From: Bacteroidales bacterium
Lineage (GTDB): Bacteria; Bacteroidota; Bacteroidia; Bacteroidales; Paludibacteraceae
NCBI GenBank assembly: GCA_012517575.1
Contig: JAAYUQ010000067.1
Coordinates: 1 to 41,392, forward strand
Reading direction: 5' to 3'
DNA: 41,392 nucleotides
A program made the position numbers and the translations under genes. Within the stretch, counting starts at the first letter, position 1. Every line of letters begins with the position of its first letter. Below are positions 16,526 through 25,933 of the stretch, piece by piece. Under the pieces are notes generated by a model, which ran no database searches, was not told where the DNA came from, and worked only from the letters and a program-made list of their open reading frames with translations.

Positions 16526-17167
16526 TCAGAATCCCGTTAAATTAAGCAATTTCTTTCCCGCATCCAAATCTTCAGGGCGACAGTTTTTAATTTTGGCAAT
16601 TTCCAGATAAAACTGCTCAACCGGCAATAAACTTTCATCCGTTTCCACATATAGTCTGTCTATTGGCGTAACAGAAACGCTGGCTGCATTACGTTTTTCG
16701 CCAAATGAGAGAGAAATTCCTGTTTTTAATAATTGCTTGGCCAATTCGGGTTTTCCACGAAAACCATGCACAATCCAAAGTTGTGAAGGTCGAAGCCTGT
16801 TACGGATTTCCAGTAATTCGTTGAAATAGCCTACACAATGGATAATCAAAGGTTTTTTCAAACTTTCGGAAAAAGAAATCTGACGTTCAAAAATACTTTT
16901 CTGCACAGCAAAAGTAACGGAAATATTTTTGTCCAAGCCACATTCACCAATCGCTGTCCACCTTTTATCTGAAGCATAACAAAACAAACTTGTCAACTCT
17001 TCCGGATTTTCTTGATCGGCATACCAGGGATGAATACCCACCGAGCAAAACCGATGCTCTTCAGAATCAAAAAAAAGCGCAACTTCCTTGACAAGCAAAT
17101 TCCTCACAGAAAACGGATTAAATTCTGATTTTCCATGTGTATGTATATCAACAAAATGTTCTTTCAT
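16526..17167 (-). CDS. TatD family metal-dependent hydrolase
   Basis: 213 residues, shorter than the roughly 260 of classical TatD but usual for the Bacteroidota variant. Metal ligands of the TIM-barrel are visible: DIHTH (H9, H11), IGECGLD, LIIHCVG, WIVHGFRG and VETDESLLP. The family acts as a DNase or phosphoesterase; the real substrate is uncertain. It heads the run tatD-S41 protease-pnuC-kinase-epsC-methyltransferase and has a promoter element 42 bases upstream, divergent from that of ahcY. Confidence 0.88.
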   Translation of the reverse strand: MKEHFVDIHTHGKSEFNPFSVRNLLVKEVALFFDSEEHRFCSVGIHPWYADQENPEELTSLFCYASDKRWTAIGECGLDKNISVTFAVQKSIFERQISFSESLKKPLIIHCVGYFNELLEIRNRLRPSQLWIVHGFRGKPELAKQLLKTGISLSFGEKRNAASVSVTPIDRLYVETDESLLPVEQFYLEIAKIKNCRPEDLDAGKKLLNLTGF

Positions 17168-17208
17168 TCTTGCCTTTATGAACTACGGCTATCTTAAAAA
17201 CATAGGTG

Positions 17209-17216
17209 CAAAAGTA
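17209..17216 (-). promoter_or_regulatory. -7 promoter element of the tatD run
   Basis: Minus-strand TACTTTTG matches TAnnTTTG, about 42 bases before the tatD-like ATG. It lies back to back with the ahcY element at 17239-17246, leaving 22 bases between them. Confidence 0.55.
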
Positions 17217-17238
17217 AAGAATTTTCGAGTAAAATTTA

Positions 17239-17246
17239 TATCTTTG
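17239..17246 (+). promoter_or_regulatory. -7 promoter element of ahcY
   Basis: TATCTTTG matches TAnnTTTG, with a 49-base gap to the ATG at 17296. No clear TTTG -33 box is present at the usual spacing. The short leader leaves no room for a SAH or SAM riboswitch. Confidence 0.6.
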
Positions 17247-17295
17247 CAAACTTTTAATCTGATTTAAAAGGTATTTAAACAAAAAAATCAATAAA

Positions 17296-18720
17296 ATGAC
17301 AGACAATAAAGCATTATTCACTTCCTTGCCATACAAAGTAGCCGATATTTCGCTGGCCGATTTCGGCAGGAAGGAAATAGAGTTGGCAGAAAAAGAAATG
17401 CCGGGACTTATGGCAATTCGAGAAAAATATGCAGCCTTACAGCCACTGAAAGGCGCTCGCATCACGGGTTCACTTCACATGACTATTCAGACAGCCGTTT
17501 TAATCGAGACGTTAGCAAAACTGGGAGCCGAAGTTCGCTGGTGCAGTTGTAATATTTATTCCACGCAAGATCATGCAGCGGCAGCCATTGCAGCAGCCGG
17601 AATATCTGTTTTTGCATGGAAAGGCGAAACGCTGGAAGATTATTGGTGGTGTACCTTGCAAGCTTTGACTTTTGAAGGCGGAAAAGGACCAAATCTTATT
17701 GTAGATGATGGCGGAGATGCCACGCTGATGATTCACATGGGTGTTGCTGCCGAAAAGGAAGCAAACGTACTGGACAGACCGGCAGAAGGAGAAGATGAAA
17801 AGGAATTGCTGACCATTTTGAAGAAAGTTTTAAAAGAAAATAAAAATTTCTGGTCGAAAATGATTTCCGAAATTCGTGGTGTTTCGGAAGAAACCACTAC
17901 TGGCGTTCACCGACTTTATCAAATGCTTTCGGAAGGAACGTTGCTTTTCCCTGCTTTCAATGTCAACGACTCGGTTACCAAATCAAAATTCGATAATCTG
18001 TATGGTTGTCGAGAATCATTGGCCGACGGGATAAAAAGAGCAACAGATATTATGCTGGCAGGGAAAGTTGTGGTAGTTTGCGGCTATGGAGATGTAGGGA
18101 AAGGTTGCGCCAAATCTATGCGGGCTTACGGAGCCAGAGTGATGGTAACCGAAATTGACCCAATTTGTGCTTTGCAGGCTGCAATGGAAGGATTTGAAGT
18201 TTGTACTGTGGAAGATGCTTTACCTGAAGGGAATATTTATGTTACGACTACCGGCAATCGTGACATTATTACCATTCAGCATATGGAAAAAATGAAAGAT
18301 GGCGCAATAGTTTGCAATATTGGACATTTCGATAACGAAATTCAGGTAGATCAGTTGAAGAAATTTCCCGGCATTCAAAAGGTTAACATCAAACCTCAGG
18401 TGGACAAGTACATTTTCCCTGACGGGCATAGTATTTTGCTTCTTGCTGATGGTCGTTTGGTGAATCTTGGCTGTGCAACAGGTCATCCTTCCTTTGTGAT
18501 GAGTAATTCATTTACCAACCAGACGTTGGCTCAAATTGAACTATTTACGAAAAAATACGAGATAAATGTATATCGCTTACCCAAACATTTGGATGAAGAA
18601 GTTGCCCGCTTGCATCTGGCTCAATTGGGTGTGAAGTTGACCCGCTTAACCAAAGAACAGGCAGAATATATTGGTGTGAATCCGGAAGGTCCTTTTAAAC
18701 CGGAACATTATCGATACTGA
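17296..18720 (+). CDS. ahcY: Adenosylhomocysteinase (S-adenosylhomocysteine hydrolase)
   Basis: 474 residues, the full family length. It splits S-adenosylhomocysteine to adenosine and homocysteine, keeping methyltransferases free of product inhibition. Substrate-site residues are in SLHMTIQT (H61), VDDGGDAT (D138/D139) and [13 protein letters not shown] (K229, D233). The NAD-binding Rossmann motif is GYGDVGKG (263-270). The C-terminal KPEHYRY, which reaches into the neighbouring subunit, is intact. It is a single gene with its own promoter and a strong terminator. Confidence 0.97.
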   Translation: MTDNKALFTSLPYKVADISLADFGRKEIELAEKEMPGLMAIREKYAALQPLKGARITGSLHMTIQTAVLIETLAKLGAEVRWCSCNIYSTQDHAAAAIAAAGISVFAWKGETLEDYWWCTLQALTFEGGKGPNLIVDDGGDATLMIHMGVAAEKEANVLDRPAEGEDEKELLTILKKVLKENKNFWSKMISEIRGVSEETTTGVHRLYQMLSEGTLLFPAFNVNDSVTKSKFDNLYGCRESLADGIKRATDIMLAGKVVVVCGYGDVGKGCAKSMRAYGARVMVTEIDPICALQAAMEGFEVCTVEDALPEGNIYVTTTGNRDIITIQHMEKMKDGAIVCNIGHFDNEIQVDQLKKFPGIQKVNIKPQVDKYIFPDGHSILLLADGRLVNLGCATGHPSFVMSNSFTNQTLAQIELFTKKYEINVYRLPKHLDEEVARLHLAQLGVKLTRLTKEQAEYIGVNPEGPFKPEHYRY

Positions 18721-18740
18721 AAAACCTATCAAAAAAAATT

Positions 18741-18779
18741 AAAAAACCGTATTTTTCTTTCCTGAAAATACGGTTTTTT
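18741..18779. terminator. Bidirectional terminator between ahcY and the LysM/M23 gene
   Basis: AAAAAACCGTATTTT (18741-18755) pairs perfectly with AAAATACGGTTTTTT (18765-18779) around a 9-base loop. T-runs flank the GC part on either strand, so it serves both ahcY (+) and the convergent peptidase gene ending at 18803. Confidence 0.9.
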
Positions 18780-18802
18780 TAGATTTTGAAAATTGTAAGC
18801 TT

Positions 18803-19684
18803 TTATTTGACTCTGATTTTCTGACCCGGTTTCAATAATTTTTTTGTAGAAATTCTGTTTAAATTGCAAATCTTTCTTACCGTTGTCCCATAGCGCGAAG
18901 CAATCTCGCTTAATGTATCGCCTCTGTGAACTACATGATAACGAGCTAATTGCAAATTACTCAATTCTTTTTGATAATTGAAAGTATTTTTTTTGGTAAT
19001 CAGATAGGAAAGCTGTCTCATAGTACCTCTCTCGAAATCAATAAGATAATCGGGATTGATGGCATTCCCCAGATAACGCGTTTCAAAATGTAAATGAGGG
19101 CCAGTAGAACGACCCGTATTTCCACCCAAAGCTATCATTTGACCAGCCTTAACGTATTGATTTAAATTTACCAAAACTTGTGATAAATGTGCATAAACCG
19201 TTTCCAACCCATTGTCATGCCGCACAACCACATAATGACCATAACCTCCGGGTTCATATTCAATAATACGAACTTTACCGGCAAAAGCACAACGAATTGA
19301 ATCGCCAACATTGAGTCTTAAATCGATTCCATAATGATAGCGATAACGACGACGTCCAAATTTTGATGTAACTTTTCCATAAATGGGAAGAACAAAATTG
19401 GAACAGTCAATTCGAACGGAATCAGGCAGACTATCTACCGGAAAATGATAAGGATTGAGCCTTTCAGATGTCCAAATGTTGTTGTAAATATCATCTGCCG
19501 GATGATTTTCCATCAAGTCGTCAGAATTATCATTCAACATTTGATGATAAATGTTGGTAGTATCTTTTAATGTGGAAGACGCCACCAAAGCAATATTAAA
19601 CTTCTGTGCATTTATCGCTCCACTAAACAACAACAAAACAAGCAATAAAATCAGGAAATTTGGATACTGCGATACATTTACCAT
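18803..19684 (-). CDS. M23 family metallopeptidase with C-terminal LysM domain
   Basis: 293 residues from the ATG at 19684; two codons further up the frame opens with TTG. A signal peptide ends at about SGAINAQ. The M23 domain (about 95-215) has zinc-site motifs YHYGIDL and GPHLHFE. A LysM domain closes the protein (about 248-293, YHVVHRGDTLSEIASRYG to LLKPGQKIRVK) and would bind peptidoglycan. It would be a periplasmic cell-wall endopeptidase or an amidase activator like NlpD/EnvC. The zinc residues appear intact, which favours an active enzyme. It follows ndk by 32 bases. Confidence 0.92.
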   Translation of the reverse strand: MVNVSQYPNFLILLLVLLLFSGAINAQKFNIALVASSTLKDTTNIYHQMLNDNSDDLMENHPADDIYNNIWTSERLNPYHFPVDSLPDSVRIDCSNFVLPIYGKVTSKFGRRRYRYHYGIDLRLNVGDSIRCAFAGKVRIIEYEPGGYGHYVVVRHDNGLETVYAHLSQVLVNLNQYVKAGQMIALGGNTGRSTGPHLHFETRYLGNAINPDYLIDFERGTMRQLSYLITKKNTFNYQKELSNLQLARYHVVHRGDTLSEIASRYGTTVRKICNLNRISTKKLLKPGQKIRVK

Positions 19685-19716
19685 AATCAAAAAATTTTAA
19701 AGAGTTAAGAAAAAAA

Positions 19717-20178
19717 TTAAACTTCGTCGTTGGCGTAAACAAAAGGAAAATTATTGGGCTTAAATTCAAAAATTTCTTCAGGTTTAAAAAATCGGTTGAT
19801 TTCCACCTTGGCATTTTCAACCGTATCAGAAGCGTGAACGATATTTTCCTGCACACTCATGCTGAAATCGCCCCTTATGGTTCCGGGTGCGGCTTCCCTG
19901 CCATTGGTTCCTCCTGACATGGAGCGGACAATTCTAACTGCATCCAGACCTTCCCAGCAACAAACAATCACGGGCGTTATCATCATTGAATCCTTAATAC
20001 GTTTGAAAAAAGGTCGATCGGCTAAGTGAGCATAATGTTCAGAAACCACTTTATCAGTAAACTGATACATTTTTATACCACATAAATGCAATCCTTTCCT
20101 TTCAAATCGGGTAATGATTTCGCCGACAAGTTCGCGCTGAATAGCGCCTGGTTTTATAATAACAAGTGTTTTTTCCAT
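19717..20178 (-). CDS. ndk: Nucleoside diphosphate kinase
   Basis: A 153-residue enzyme, the usual bacterial length, that balances NTP pools by phosphate transfer through a His intermediate. KTLVIIKPGAIQRELVG opens the protein, and the catalytic His is H115 in ENIVHASD (HASD rather than the commoner HGSD). R87-equivalent residues lie in AVRIVRSMSGGTNG, and GTIRGDF is intact. It lies 102 bases downstream of recG and 32 bases upstream of the LysM/M23 gene. Confidence 0.96.
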   Translation of the reverse strand: MEKTLVIIKPGAIQRELVGEIITRFERKGLHLCGIKMYQFTDKVVSEHYAHLADRPFFKRIKDSMMITPVIVCCWEGLDAVRIVRSMSGGTNGREAAPGTIRGDFSMSVQENIVHASDTVENAKVEINRFFKPEEIFEFKPNNFPFVYANDEV

Positions 20179-20280
20179 TATTTTGAAATACTACGAAAGG
20201 AAGAATCTGATAAAGAAGAATTTTTTCGTTTCCCAAAAATAAAAAAAATGAATCAGAAATAAAAACTTCATTAGTTTTTT

Positions 20281-22377
20281 TTAACTAATAACACTCCAAT
20301 TTAAGGATGAAGTTTTCATTTTTTTTAATTGTTCAGAGAGTATTATATTTTCGTTTTTCTGCAACTGCGGGTCGTCTTCTATTATATCTATAGCTGTTTT
20401 ACGGGCAATTTCGAGCATTTTTCCATCCTGAGCAAGATTGGCTATTTTCAGTTCGAAAGGCAAACCACTTTGCTGCGTTCCGTCCAAATCACCTGGCCCA
20501 CGCAATTGCAAATCGGTTTCTGCTATCTGAAAACCATCATTGGTATTCACCATGGTTTCAATTCTCTTGCGGGTCAGATTACTCAATTTGTATCCTGTGA
20601 GCAAAATACAGTACGACTGGTCAGCCCCTCTACCAACTCTGCCTCTGAGTTGATGCAGCTGTGCCAAACCAAAGCGCTCAGCATTTTCAATTATCATTAC
20701 AGAAGCATTAGGGACATTCACTCCAACTTCTATTACTGTTGTAGCAACCATGATTTGCGTTTTTCCGGTCACAAATTTTTGCATTTCGGCTTCCTTTTCT
20801 GCAGATTTCATTTTGCCATGTACCATGCTGATTTTGTATTGTGGAAAAATTTCGCTCAAATGTTCGTAACCTTCTTCCAAATTTTTCAAATCCATAGTTT
20901 CCGATTCCTGAATCAACGGATAAACGACATAAATTTGTCTTCCGAGTTCAATTTGCTTCACCATAAATTTATAAAGCGCCTGTCTTTTGTTGTCGTAAAA
21001 ATGAAAAGTCTGAATAGGTTTTCTACCGGGTGGCAATTCGTCGATAACAGAAACTGTGAGGTCGCCGTAAATAGTCATGGCCAAAGTGCGTGGAATTGGG
21101 GTGGCAGTCATAACCAGAATATGGGGAGGTTGAACATTCTTGCTCCAAAGCCTTGCACGCTGGGCTACGCCAAAACGATGCTGTTCGTCAATCACCACAA
21201 GTCCCAGATTTTTAAACTGAACTGTTTCTTCAATCAAAGCATGAGTACCCAGCAAAATATTTAGTTCACCATTCAGCAACTTTTCGTGTATCTCCGCTCT
21301 TTCCTTTGGGCGTGTTGACCCAGTCAGCAAAGCAATTCGGAGACCTATATTTCCCAACAACTCTTTCAGACTTTCAAAATGTTGAGCAGCAAGAATTTCT
21401 GTTGGAGCCATCATACAAGCCTGAAATCCATTATCGACAGCCATCAACATGGCAAAAAGTGCAACCAGCGTTTTACCGCTTCCCACATCCCCTTGAAGCA
21501 ACCTGTTCATTTGCTTACCGGAAGCTACATCTGCACGAATTTCACGAATCACTTTTTTTTGAGCATTGGTCAGTTCAAATGGCAAATAATCACGATAAAA
21601 AGTGTTGAAATAATTACCAACATGCTTGAAAACAAATCCTTTAAACCGCTGGTTTCGCCATGCAGTTTGTTTTACAATGTCCAACTGTATGTAAAAAAGT
21701 TCTTCAAATTTCAGCCGTTGCCGGGCACGATTTAGTAAATGACTGTTTTTAGGAAAATGAATATTAATTAAGGCATCTGTCAGATGAAGTAATCCATAAC
21801 GATTCAGGACATAAGCCGGCAATGTTTCGGGGATTCCTTTTTGCAACTCGAACAACAATGAATATATGATTTTCTGAATGGCTTTGGAATTCAAAAAATG
21901 AGTCTTCATTTTTTCGGAAGTATTGTAAAAAGGTTGTAAACCCATTTGTTCGACAGTAGGAAGCTGCGAAAGAATTTCAATGTCGGGATGAACTATGTTG
22001 TACTTTCCATTGAAAAGCGTAGGCTTCCCAAAAACGACATATTCAATATTGGTTTTGTAGCGTTCCGTAACAAATTTCAATCCTTTGAACCAGACCAACT
22101 CAATACTCTGCCGTCCATCGGTAAAAATAGCAATCAAACGTTGACTCCGCCCCTCACCCACTTTCTCAAACCTCAAAATTTTACCTTTCAGTTGAATAAA
22201 AGGCATGTTTTCAGAAATTTCACTGATCATGTAAAAACGACTGCGGTCAACATATTTATAAGGATAATGTCTCAGCAAATCTTCAGCCGTTCGGATGTTC
22301 AGTTCCTTTTTGAGGAGTTCAGCCCGCTTGGGACCAACGCCGGGAAAAAATTGTATATCTTGGGTAAAAAAATCCAC
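20281..22377 (-). CDS. recG: ATP-dependent DNA helicase RecG
   Basis: A 698-residue superfamily 2 helicase that remodels stalled replication forks and recombination intermediates. The N-terminal wedge/OB domain (about 1-250) begins with FFPGVGPKRAELLKKELNI. Helicase motifs follow: LLQGDVGSGKTLVALFAM (Walker A), VIDEQHRFGV (DEQH box), MTATPIPRTLA, then VIEVGVNVPNASVMIIENAERFGLAQLHQLRGRVGR. The start is a GTG at 22377, right after an in-frame TAA. No upstream in-frame start is possible, and MDFFTQDIQFFPG matches the family N-terminus, so GTG is well supported. It starts 30 bases after ispD. Confidence 0.95.
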   Translation of the reverse strand: MDFFTQDIQFFPGVGPKRAELLKKELNIRTAEDLLRHYPYKYVDRSRFYMISEISENMPFIQLKGKILRFEKVGEGRSQRLIAIFTDGRQSIELVWFKGLKFVTERYKTNIEYVVFGKPTLFNGKYNIVHPDIEILSQLPTVEQMGLQPFYNTSEKMKTHFLNSKAIQKIIYSLLFELQKGIPETLPAYVLNRYGLLHLTDALINIHFPKNSHLLNRARQRLKFEELFYIQLDIVKQTAWRNQRFKGFVFKHVGNYFNTFYRDYLPFELTNAQKKVIREIRADVASGKQMNRLLQGDVGSGKTLVALFAMLMAVDNGFQACMMAPTEILAAQHFESLKELLGNIGLRIALLTGSTRPKERAEIHEKLLNGELNILLGTHALIEETVQFKNLGLVVIDEQHRFGVAQRARLWSKNVQPPHILVMTATPIPRTLAMTIYGDLTVSVIDELPPGRKPIQTFHFYDNKRQALYKFMVKQIELGRQIYVVYPLIQESETMDLKNLEEGYEHLSEIFPQYKISMVHGKMKSAEKEAEMQKFVTGKTQIMVATTVIEVGVNVPNASVMIIENAERFGLAQLHQLRGRVGRGADQSYCILLTGYKLSNLTRKRIETMVNTNDGFQIAETDLQLRGPGDLDGTQQSGLPFELKIANLAQDGKMLEIARKTAIDIIEDDPQLQKNENIILSEQLKKMKTSSLNWSVIS

Positions 22378-22407
22378 TTATGTAGAATCTTCAAAAGATT
22401 TATAATT

Positions 22408-23142
22408 TCAATAAACGGTGTTTTCTCTTTTCGCCAACAGAAAAGAAGCCAATTCGAGATCAAAAGCAGTAGTCAATTTAATATTTTCACGATTCCCCTC
22501 GGTGAGATGAACATTTAAACCGATGGATTCAACCACAGAAGCATCGTCGGTGAAAAGTGGAGAAAATTGCTGCTCATAAGCTTTCTGCAGAATGTTAAAA
22601 TTGAAAACCTGCGGCGTTTGCACCAATTTATAGGCTTTCCTGTCCAACGATTGGCTGTGCTTGGTATGGATTGAACGAAGACTATCAATCAAATCCAAAC
22701 TCGGTATGGCTGTACCAAATTTTTCAGCTTCATCAAAACAACGACGTATCGTCGCTTCACTCACCATAGGACGAACGCCATCATGCACTGCAATGAGTAC
22801 GGAGTATTTTTCATTTTCCGATTTATCATGATAAAATGTTGCCAAAAAATCAGAAACCGCAGCCAACCCGTTTTTGACCGAATGAAAACGCGTTTCGCCA
22901 CCTACAACCAAATGGTGAGGAAATTTGAAAGAATATTTCGAGCAAAGGTTTTCCCAAAATTTAATTTGATCAGCAGGCAAAACGACAAAAATGGGTAAAC
23001 CGGAATCATAACGTATAAAGGCTTCAATGGTATGCATCAATATGGGCTTCCCTGCTACTTCAATAAACTGTTTCGGAATATCTGACTGCATACGTTCTCC
23101 TCTTCCGCCGGCAACTATGAGCACAATTTTTGTAGGTTCCAT
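22408..23142 (-). CDS. ispD: 2-C-methyl-D-erythritol 4-phosphate cytidylyltransferase
   Basis: 244 residues; the CTP-dependent third step of the MEP isoprenoid pathway. The nucleotide-binding start IVAGGRGERMQSDIPKQF, the AVHDGVRPMVS motif and LVQTPQVFNFNIL followed by TDDASVVE are all family signatures. Isoprenoids made this way feed the polyprenyl phosphate used by the glycosyltransferases further along, though ispD is not physically part of that cluster. A promoter element lies 26 bases upstream. Confidence 0.95.
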   Translation of the reverse strand: MEPTKIVLIVAGGRGERMQSDIPKQFIEVAGKPILMHTIEAFIRYDSGLPIFVVLPADQIKFWENLCSKYSFKFPHHLVVGGETRFHSVKNGLAAVSDFLATFYHDKSENEKYSVLIAVHDGVRPMVSEATIRRCFDEAEKFGTAIPSLDLIDSLRSIHTKHSQSLDRKAYKLVQTPQVFNFNILQKAYEQQFSPLFTDDASVVESIGLNVHLTEGNRENIKLTTAFDLELASFLLAKRENTVY

Positions 23143-23168
23143 ATTTTCTGGAAAAATTTAGTTATGAA

Positions 23169-23176
23169 CAAAGATA
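23169..23176 (-). promoter_or_regulatory. -7 promoter element of ispD
   Basis: Minus-strand TATCTTTG is a full TAnnTTTG match, 26 bases from the ispD ATG. The nearest TTTG on that strand is too close to be a proper -33 box. Confidence 0.5.
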
Positions 23177-23271
23177 AACATTTAACTTCAAAAATTGATG
23201 GTGAGCTTCCATCCAAACTTTCAATTTTTCATAATTTCGTTGATTCGCTATCAGAATTAAGCGATATTTTA

Positions 23272-23279
23272 TAACTTTG
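23272..23279 (+). promoter_or_regulatory. -7 promoter element of the SPOR-folE pair
   Basis: TAACTTTG matches TAnnTTTG and lies 19 bases before the ATG at 23299. No clear -33 box is visible. Confidence 0.5.
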
Positions 23280-23298
23280 CACTTCAATCAAGAGTAAA

Positions 23299-23775
23299 AT
23301 GATGAAAAATCTTAAATTTTTACTTTTCACGATATTACTTTCAGCAATTCCCCTGCTTCAGGCGCAGGAAGATAACACTTCCGTTCGACAGAATATTTTT
23401 GAAGTCCTTCAAGCTACTGATGGAGTAGGGAAAGTCATTATCCATCAAGACAAGCGCATAGAAAATCTTATCAATCAAAAACAAAGCGCAAAAGCAGATC
23501 GTGAAGCCATTATGGGTAATGGTTACCGCGTGCAGGTTTTTTCGAGCAACGAACAGCGCACCGGAAAAACCGAAGCCTTCAAAATAGAAAGAGAAATACG
23601 GGAAGCTTTCCCTAATACAGGCGTTTACGTCAACTACAATTCACCATTTTGGAAAGTTCGCGTGGGTGATTTCAACACAATAGATGAAGCCCAAGCTTTT
23701 CGTAGCAAATTGCTGGAAGTTTTTCCCGAGTTGCGCAGCCAAACTTATGTGGTGAGAGATCAAATTGTCAAATAA
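23299..23775 (+). CDS. SPOR domain-containing exported protein
   Basis: 158 residues with a signal peptide (hydrophobic 5-18, cleavage near LLQAQ). A short linker is followed by one SPOR domain (about 74-155, GYRVQVFSSNEQRTGKTEAF to SQTYVVRDQIVK). SPOR domains bind denuded septal glycan, so a role at the division site is likely; this is family knowledge. Its ATG and the next codon are both Met, so the start may be one codon later. folE starts 21 bases downstream, probably on the same transcript. Confidence 0.85.
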   Translation: MMKNLKFLLFTILLSAIPLLQAQEDNTSVRQNIFEVLQATDGVGKVIIHQDKRIENLINQKQSAKADREAIMGNGYRVQVFSSNEQRTGKTEAFKIEREIREAFPNTGVYVNYNSPFWKVRVGDFNTIDEAQAFRSKLLEVFPELRSQTYVVRDQIVK

Positions 23776-23796
23776 CTTCTTCAAAAAATCATTTCC

Positions 23797-24390
23797 ATGG
23801 ATTTTGATATTACCAGTTCCCGTCCCTTTGATGAAAAAAAGACCGGAGAAATTGCACAGCATTATCAGGAAATTATTCGTTTGCTGGGCGAAAACCCTGA
23901 CCGTCAAGGTTTGATACAAACACCCCAAAGAGTGGCACGAGCCATGCAGTTTTTTGTACAAGGTTACGAGCAGGATCCGGAAGAAATTATACGCACGGCC
24001 ACTTTTACAGAAAACTACCGTCAGATGGTGATTGTTAAGGATATTGATTTTTATTCGCTTTGCGAACATCATTTGCTCCCATTTTTCGGGAAAGCACATG
24101 TTGCCTATATTCCCAACAAAAAAATCACCGGCTTAAGTAAAATTGCACGGGTGGTAGAAATTTACGCTCGCCGTTTGCAAGTGCAAGAACGTATGACCAC
24201 ACAAATAAAACAATGCATTCAAAACACACTGGATCCAATGGGTGTTATGGTTATTATCGAAGCACAACATCTGTGCATGCAGATGAGAGGGATACAAAAA
24301 CAAAATTCTATTACAACCACTTCCGATTTTACGGGTGTCTTTCAGGAAGCTCGCACACGTGAAGAATTTATGAATCTCATCAACCGATAA
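23797..24390 (+). CDS. folE: GTP cyclohydrolase I
   Basis: 197 residues; converts GTP to dihydroneopterin triphosphate, the first step of folate synthesis. Zinc ligands are C89 and H92 in [10 protein letters not shown] and C160 in [32 protein letters not shown] (about 112-134) is the family core, and TPQRVARAM lies near residues 42-50. The tail [11 protein letters not shown] is also typical. It is the second gene of the SPOR-folE pair and ends facing the glycan cluster. Confidence 0.96.
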   Translation: MDFDITSSRPFDEKKTGEIAQHYQEIIRLLGENPDRQGLIQTPQRVARAMQFFVQGYEQDPEEIIRTATFTENYRQMVIVKDIDFYSLCEHHLLPFFGKAHVAYIPNKKITGLSKIARVVEIYARRLQVQERMTTQIKQCIQNTLDPMGVMVIIEAQHLCMQMRGIQKQNSITTTSDFTGVFQEARTREEFMNLINR

Positions 24391-24553
24391 AAAATCCTTT
24401 TTTAATAATTCTTCCTCAGGAAAAAGAAAACCAAAAGTACTGAAATCGATTGAAAGCATATAAAATTTTTCAATTCTATTAAATTTGCAATATTAACTGA
24501 AAAATTTTACTTACAATTTTTACACTATTTGCTTTTTATCAATAACTGGCAGA

Positions 24554-24600
24554 CAGAAGTTTCTTTCCAACATAATAAAGCTAAAAAGGAAAGACTTCTG
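24554..24600. terminator. Possible terminator hairpin between folE and the flippase gene
   Basis: CAGAAGT (24554-24560) plus CTTTCC (24563-24568) pair with GGAAAG (24588-24593) plus ACTTCTG (24594-24600), with a two-base bulge and a 19-base loop. It lies in the 229-base convergent gap after folE. There is no good T-run on either side, so termination is only suggested. The rest of the gap shows nothing else. Confidence 0.4.
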
Positions 24601-24619
24601 CTTATAAAGGCAGATTCAA

Positions 24620-25888
24620 TTATTCCCGAATTGCTTTTCTTAAAAACAAAGCGGATGTGAGCGTCATGACAATTCCTGCCGGAATACTTGCCCATGCCGC
24701 CCCGATGGCACCGTACCAATGAACAAAAAGAACGTAAATGAATATGTTGAATATCAATGAAATAAAACTGCTCCATGCGTTGTACCGAATTTTCCCCAAT
24801 CCGAAAATGGCTGCACTCTGAAGCTGGTTCAGCAGGCGAATACTCCAGCCTACCGACAACAAAACGAAAAAAGGAATAGAAGGATCATATTTCCCAGCAA
24901 AAATAATCCTGATTAAAAAAGGTCCTGCCAGTACAGCCAGTAACAAAGAGACACCAACAACCAAATAAAGTTGTCGGTTGTACTTTTTAAAAACTTGCAC
25001 AAAATAATTGCGATCGCTGGAAAGACCGGAAAAATAGGGTGCTGCCATTTGTTGTACCGTGAAAGGAAAAACACGCAAAGCTACCGTCAGTGTCAGAGCA
25101 AAACTATAATAGCCAATTTCTTTCATGTCTTTGAGCAGATAGTTGATCACAAAAATATCGGCATAAGCGGAAATTTCGGAAAGTAGATTGGACAACAAGG
25201 AAGGTTTTGCATAAATTAAATGCGTTTTAAAATTCCGCTTCACACTTTCCCTGTTTTTAGAAAAAGCAAAATCTTTTCGCAACAACCGGAAGCCAACAAA
25301 AAACATAACAATAAAGCTCAGGTTGTAAGCCACGTAATAACCATTGATTCCAAACCACCAGGTAAGCAATATAATGGCCACAATGGCAATCAGCTTATTG
25401 GCAACAGTGATACGGGATAGGATTCTGATTTGTTTGGTGGCCTGAAAATAAGACACCAAAACCATGAAAGCCGAATTCGTAATCAAAGGGAAAAGCCCCA
25501 TTGGCATGAGTCTGCGGATAATGGTATCGGAAGAAAGAAATCCAAAAGAATTCAATACGAGAGCCAACACATAAAAAACAACGGTGGAAACAACAGTAAA
25601 CACCACGCCGGAACTGAAAAGTTCCTTTGTTTCTGCTTCTGAACGATTTTCGGAACAAAGTTTCAAGGTAGAAGCATTCAAACCCATTCCACCAATGATG
25701 GAAAAAACCGAAAGAAAAGTGGTGATAATTTTTATTCGTCCCACATCTTCGGGTGAAAGAATACCGGCCACAAAAAGCTGCGAAGCAAAAGCCACCAGTT
25801 GAATCAAAACATTGGCTGACAGCAAATGGAAAAAGCCTTTTGCGGCAACATCGGATAAAAGATAGTTAAGACGGGGAAAAAATTTCAT
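24620..25888 (-). CDS. Wzx-like polysaccharide flippase (MOP/MATE-like superfamily)
   Basis: 422 residues from the ATG at 25888, with about 12 to 14 transmembrane helices across the whole length. A longer frame to 25924 opens with TTG and adds a charged 12-residue tail, so I prefer the ATG. The N-terminal SANVLIQLVAFASQLFVAGILSPEDVG with its GILSPEDVG loop is typical of the O-antigen translocase family. It would flip an undecaprenyl-linked oligosaccharide to the periplasm. It is the last gene of the minus-strand glycan block, 45 bases after the asparagine-synthetase-like gene. Confidence 0.88.
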   Translation of the reverse strand: MKFFPRLNYLLSDVAAKGFFHLLSANVLIQLVAFASQLFVAGILSPEDVGRIKIITTFLSVFSIIGGMGLNASTLKLCSENRSEAETKELFSSGVVFTVVSTVVFYVLALVLNSFGFLSSDTIIRRLMPMGLFPLITNSAFMVLVSYFQATKQIRILSRITVANKLIAIVAIILLTWWFGINGYYVAYNLSFIVMFFVGFRLLRKDFAFSKNRESVKRNFKTHLIYAKPSLLSNLLSEISAYADIFVINYLLKDMKEIGYYSFALTLTVALRVFPFTVQQMAAPYFSGLSSDRNYFVQVFKKYNRQLYLVVGVSLLLAVLAGPFLIRIIFAGKYDPSIPFFVLLSVGWSIRLLNQLQSAAIFGLGKIRYNAWSSFISLIFNIFIYVLFVHWYGAIGAAWASIPAGIVMTLTSALFLRKAIRE

Positions 25889-25933
25889 ATTTTTCGTTTT
25901 TTGCCTCAATTCTATTCTTAGCAAGCCGTTATT

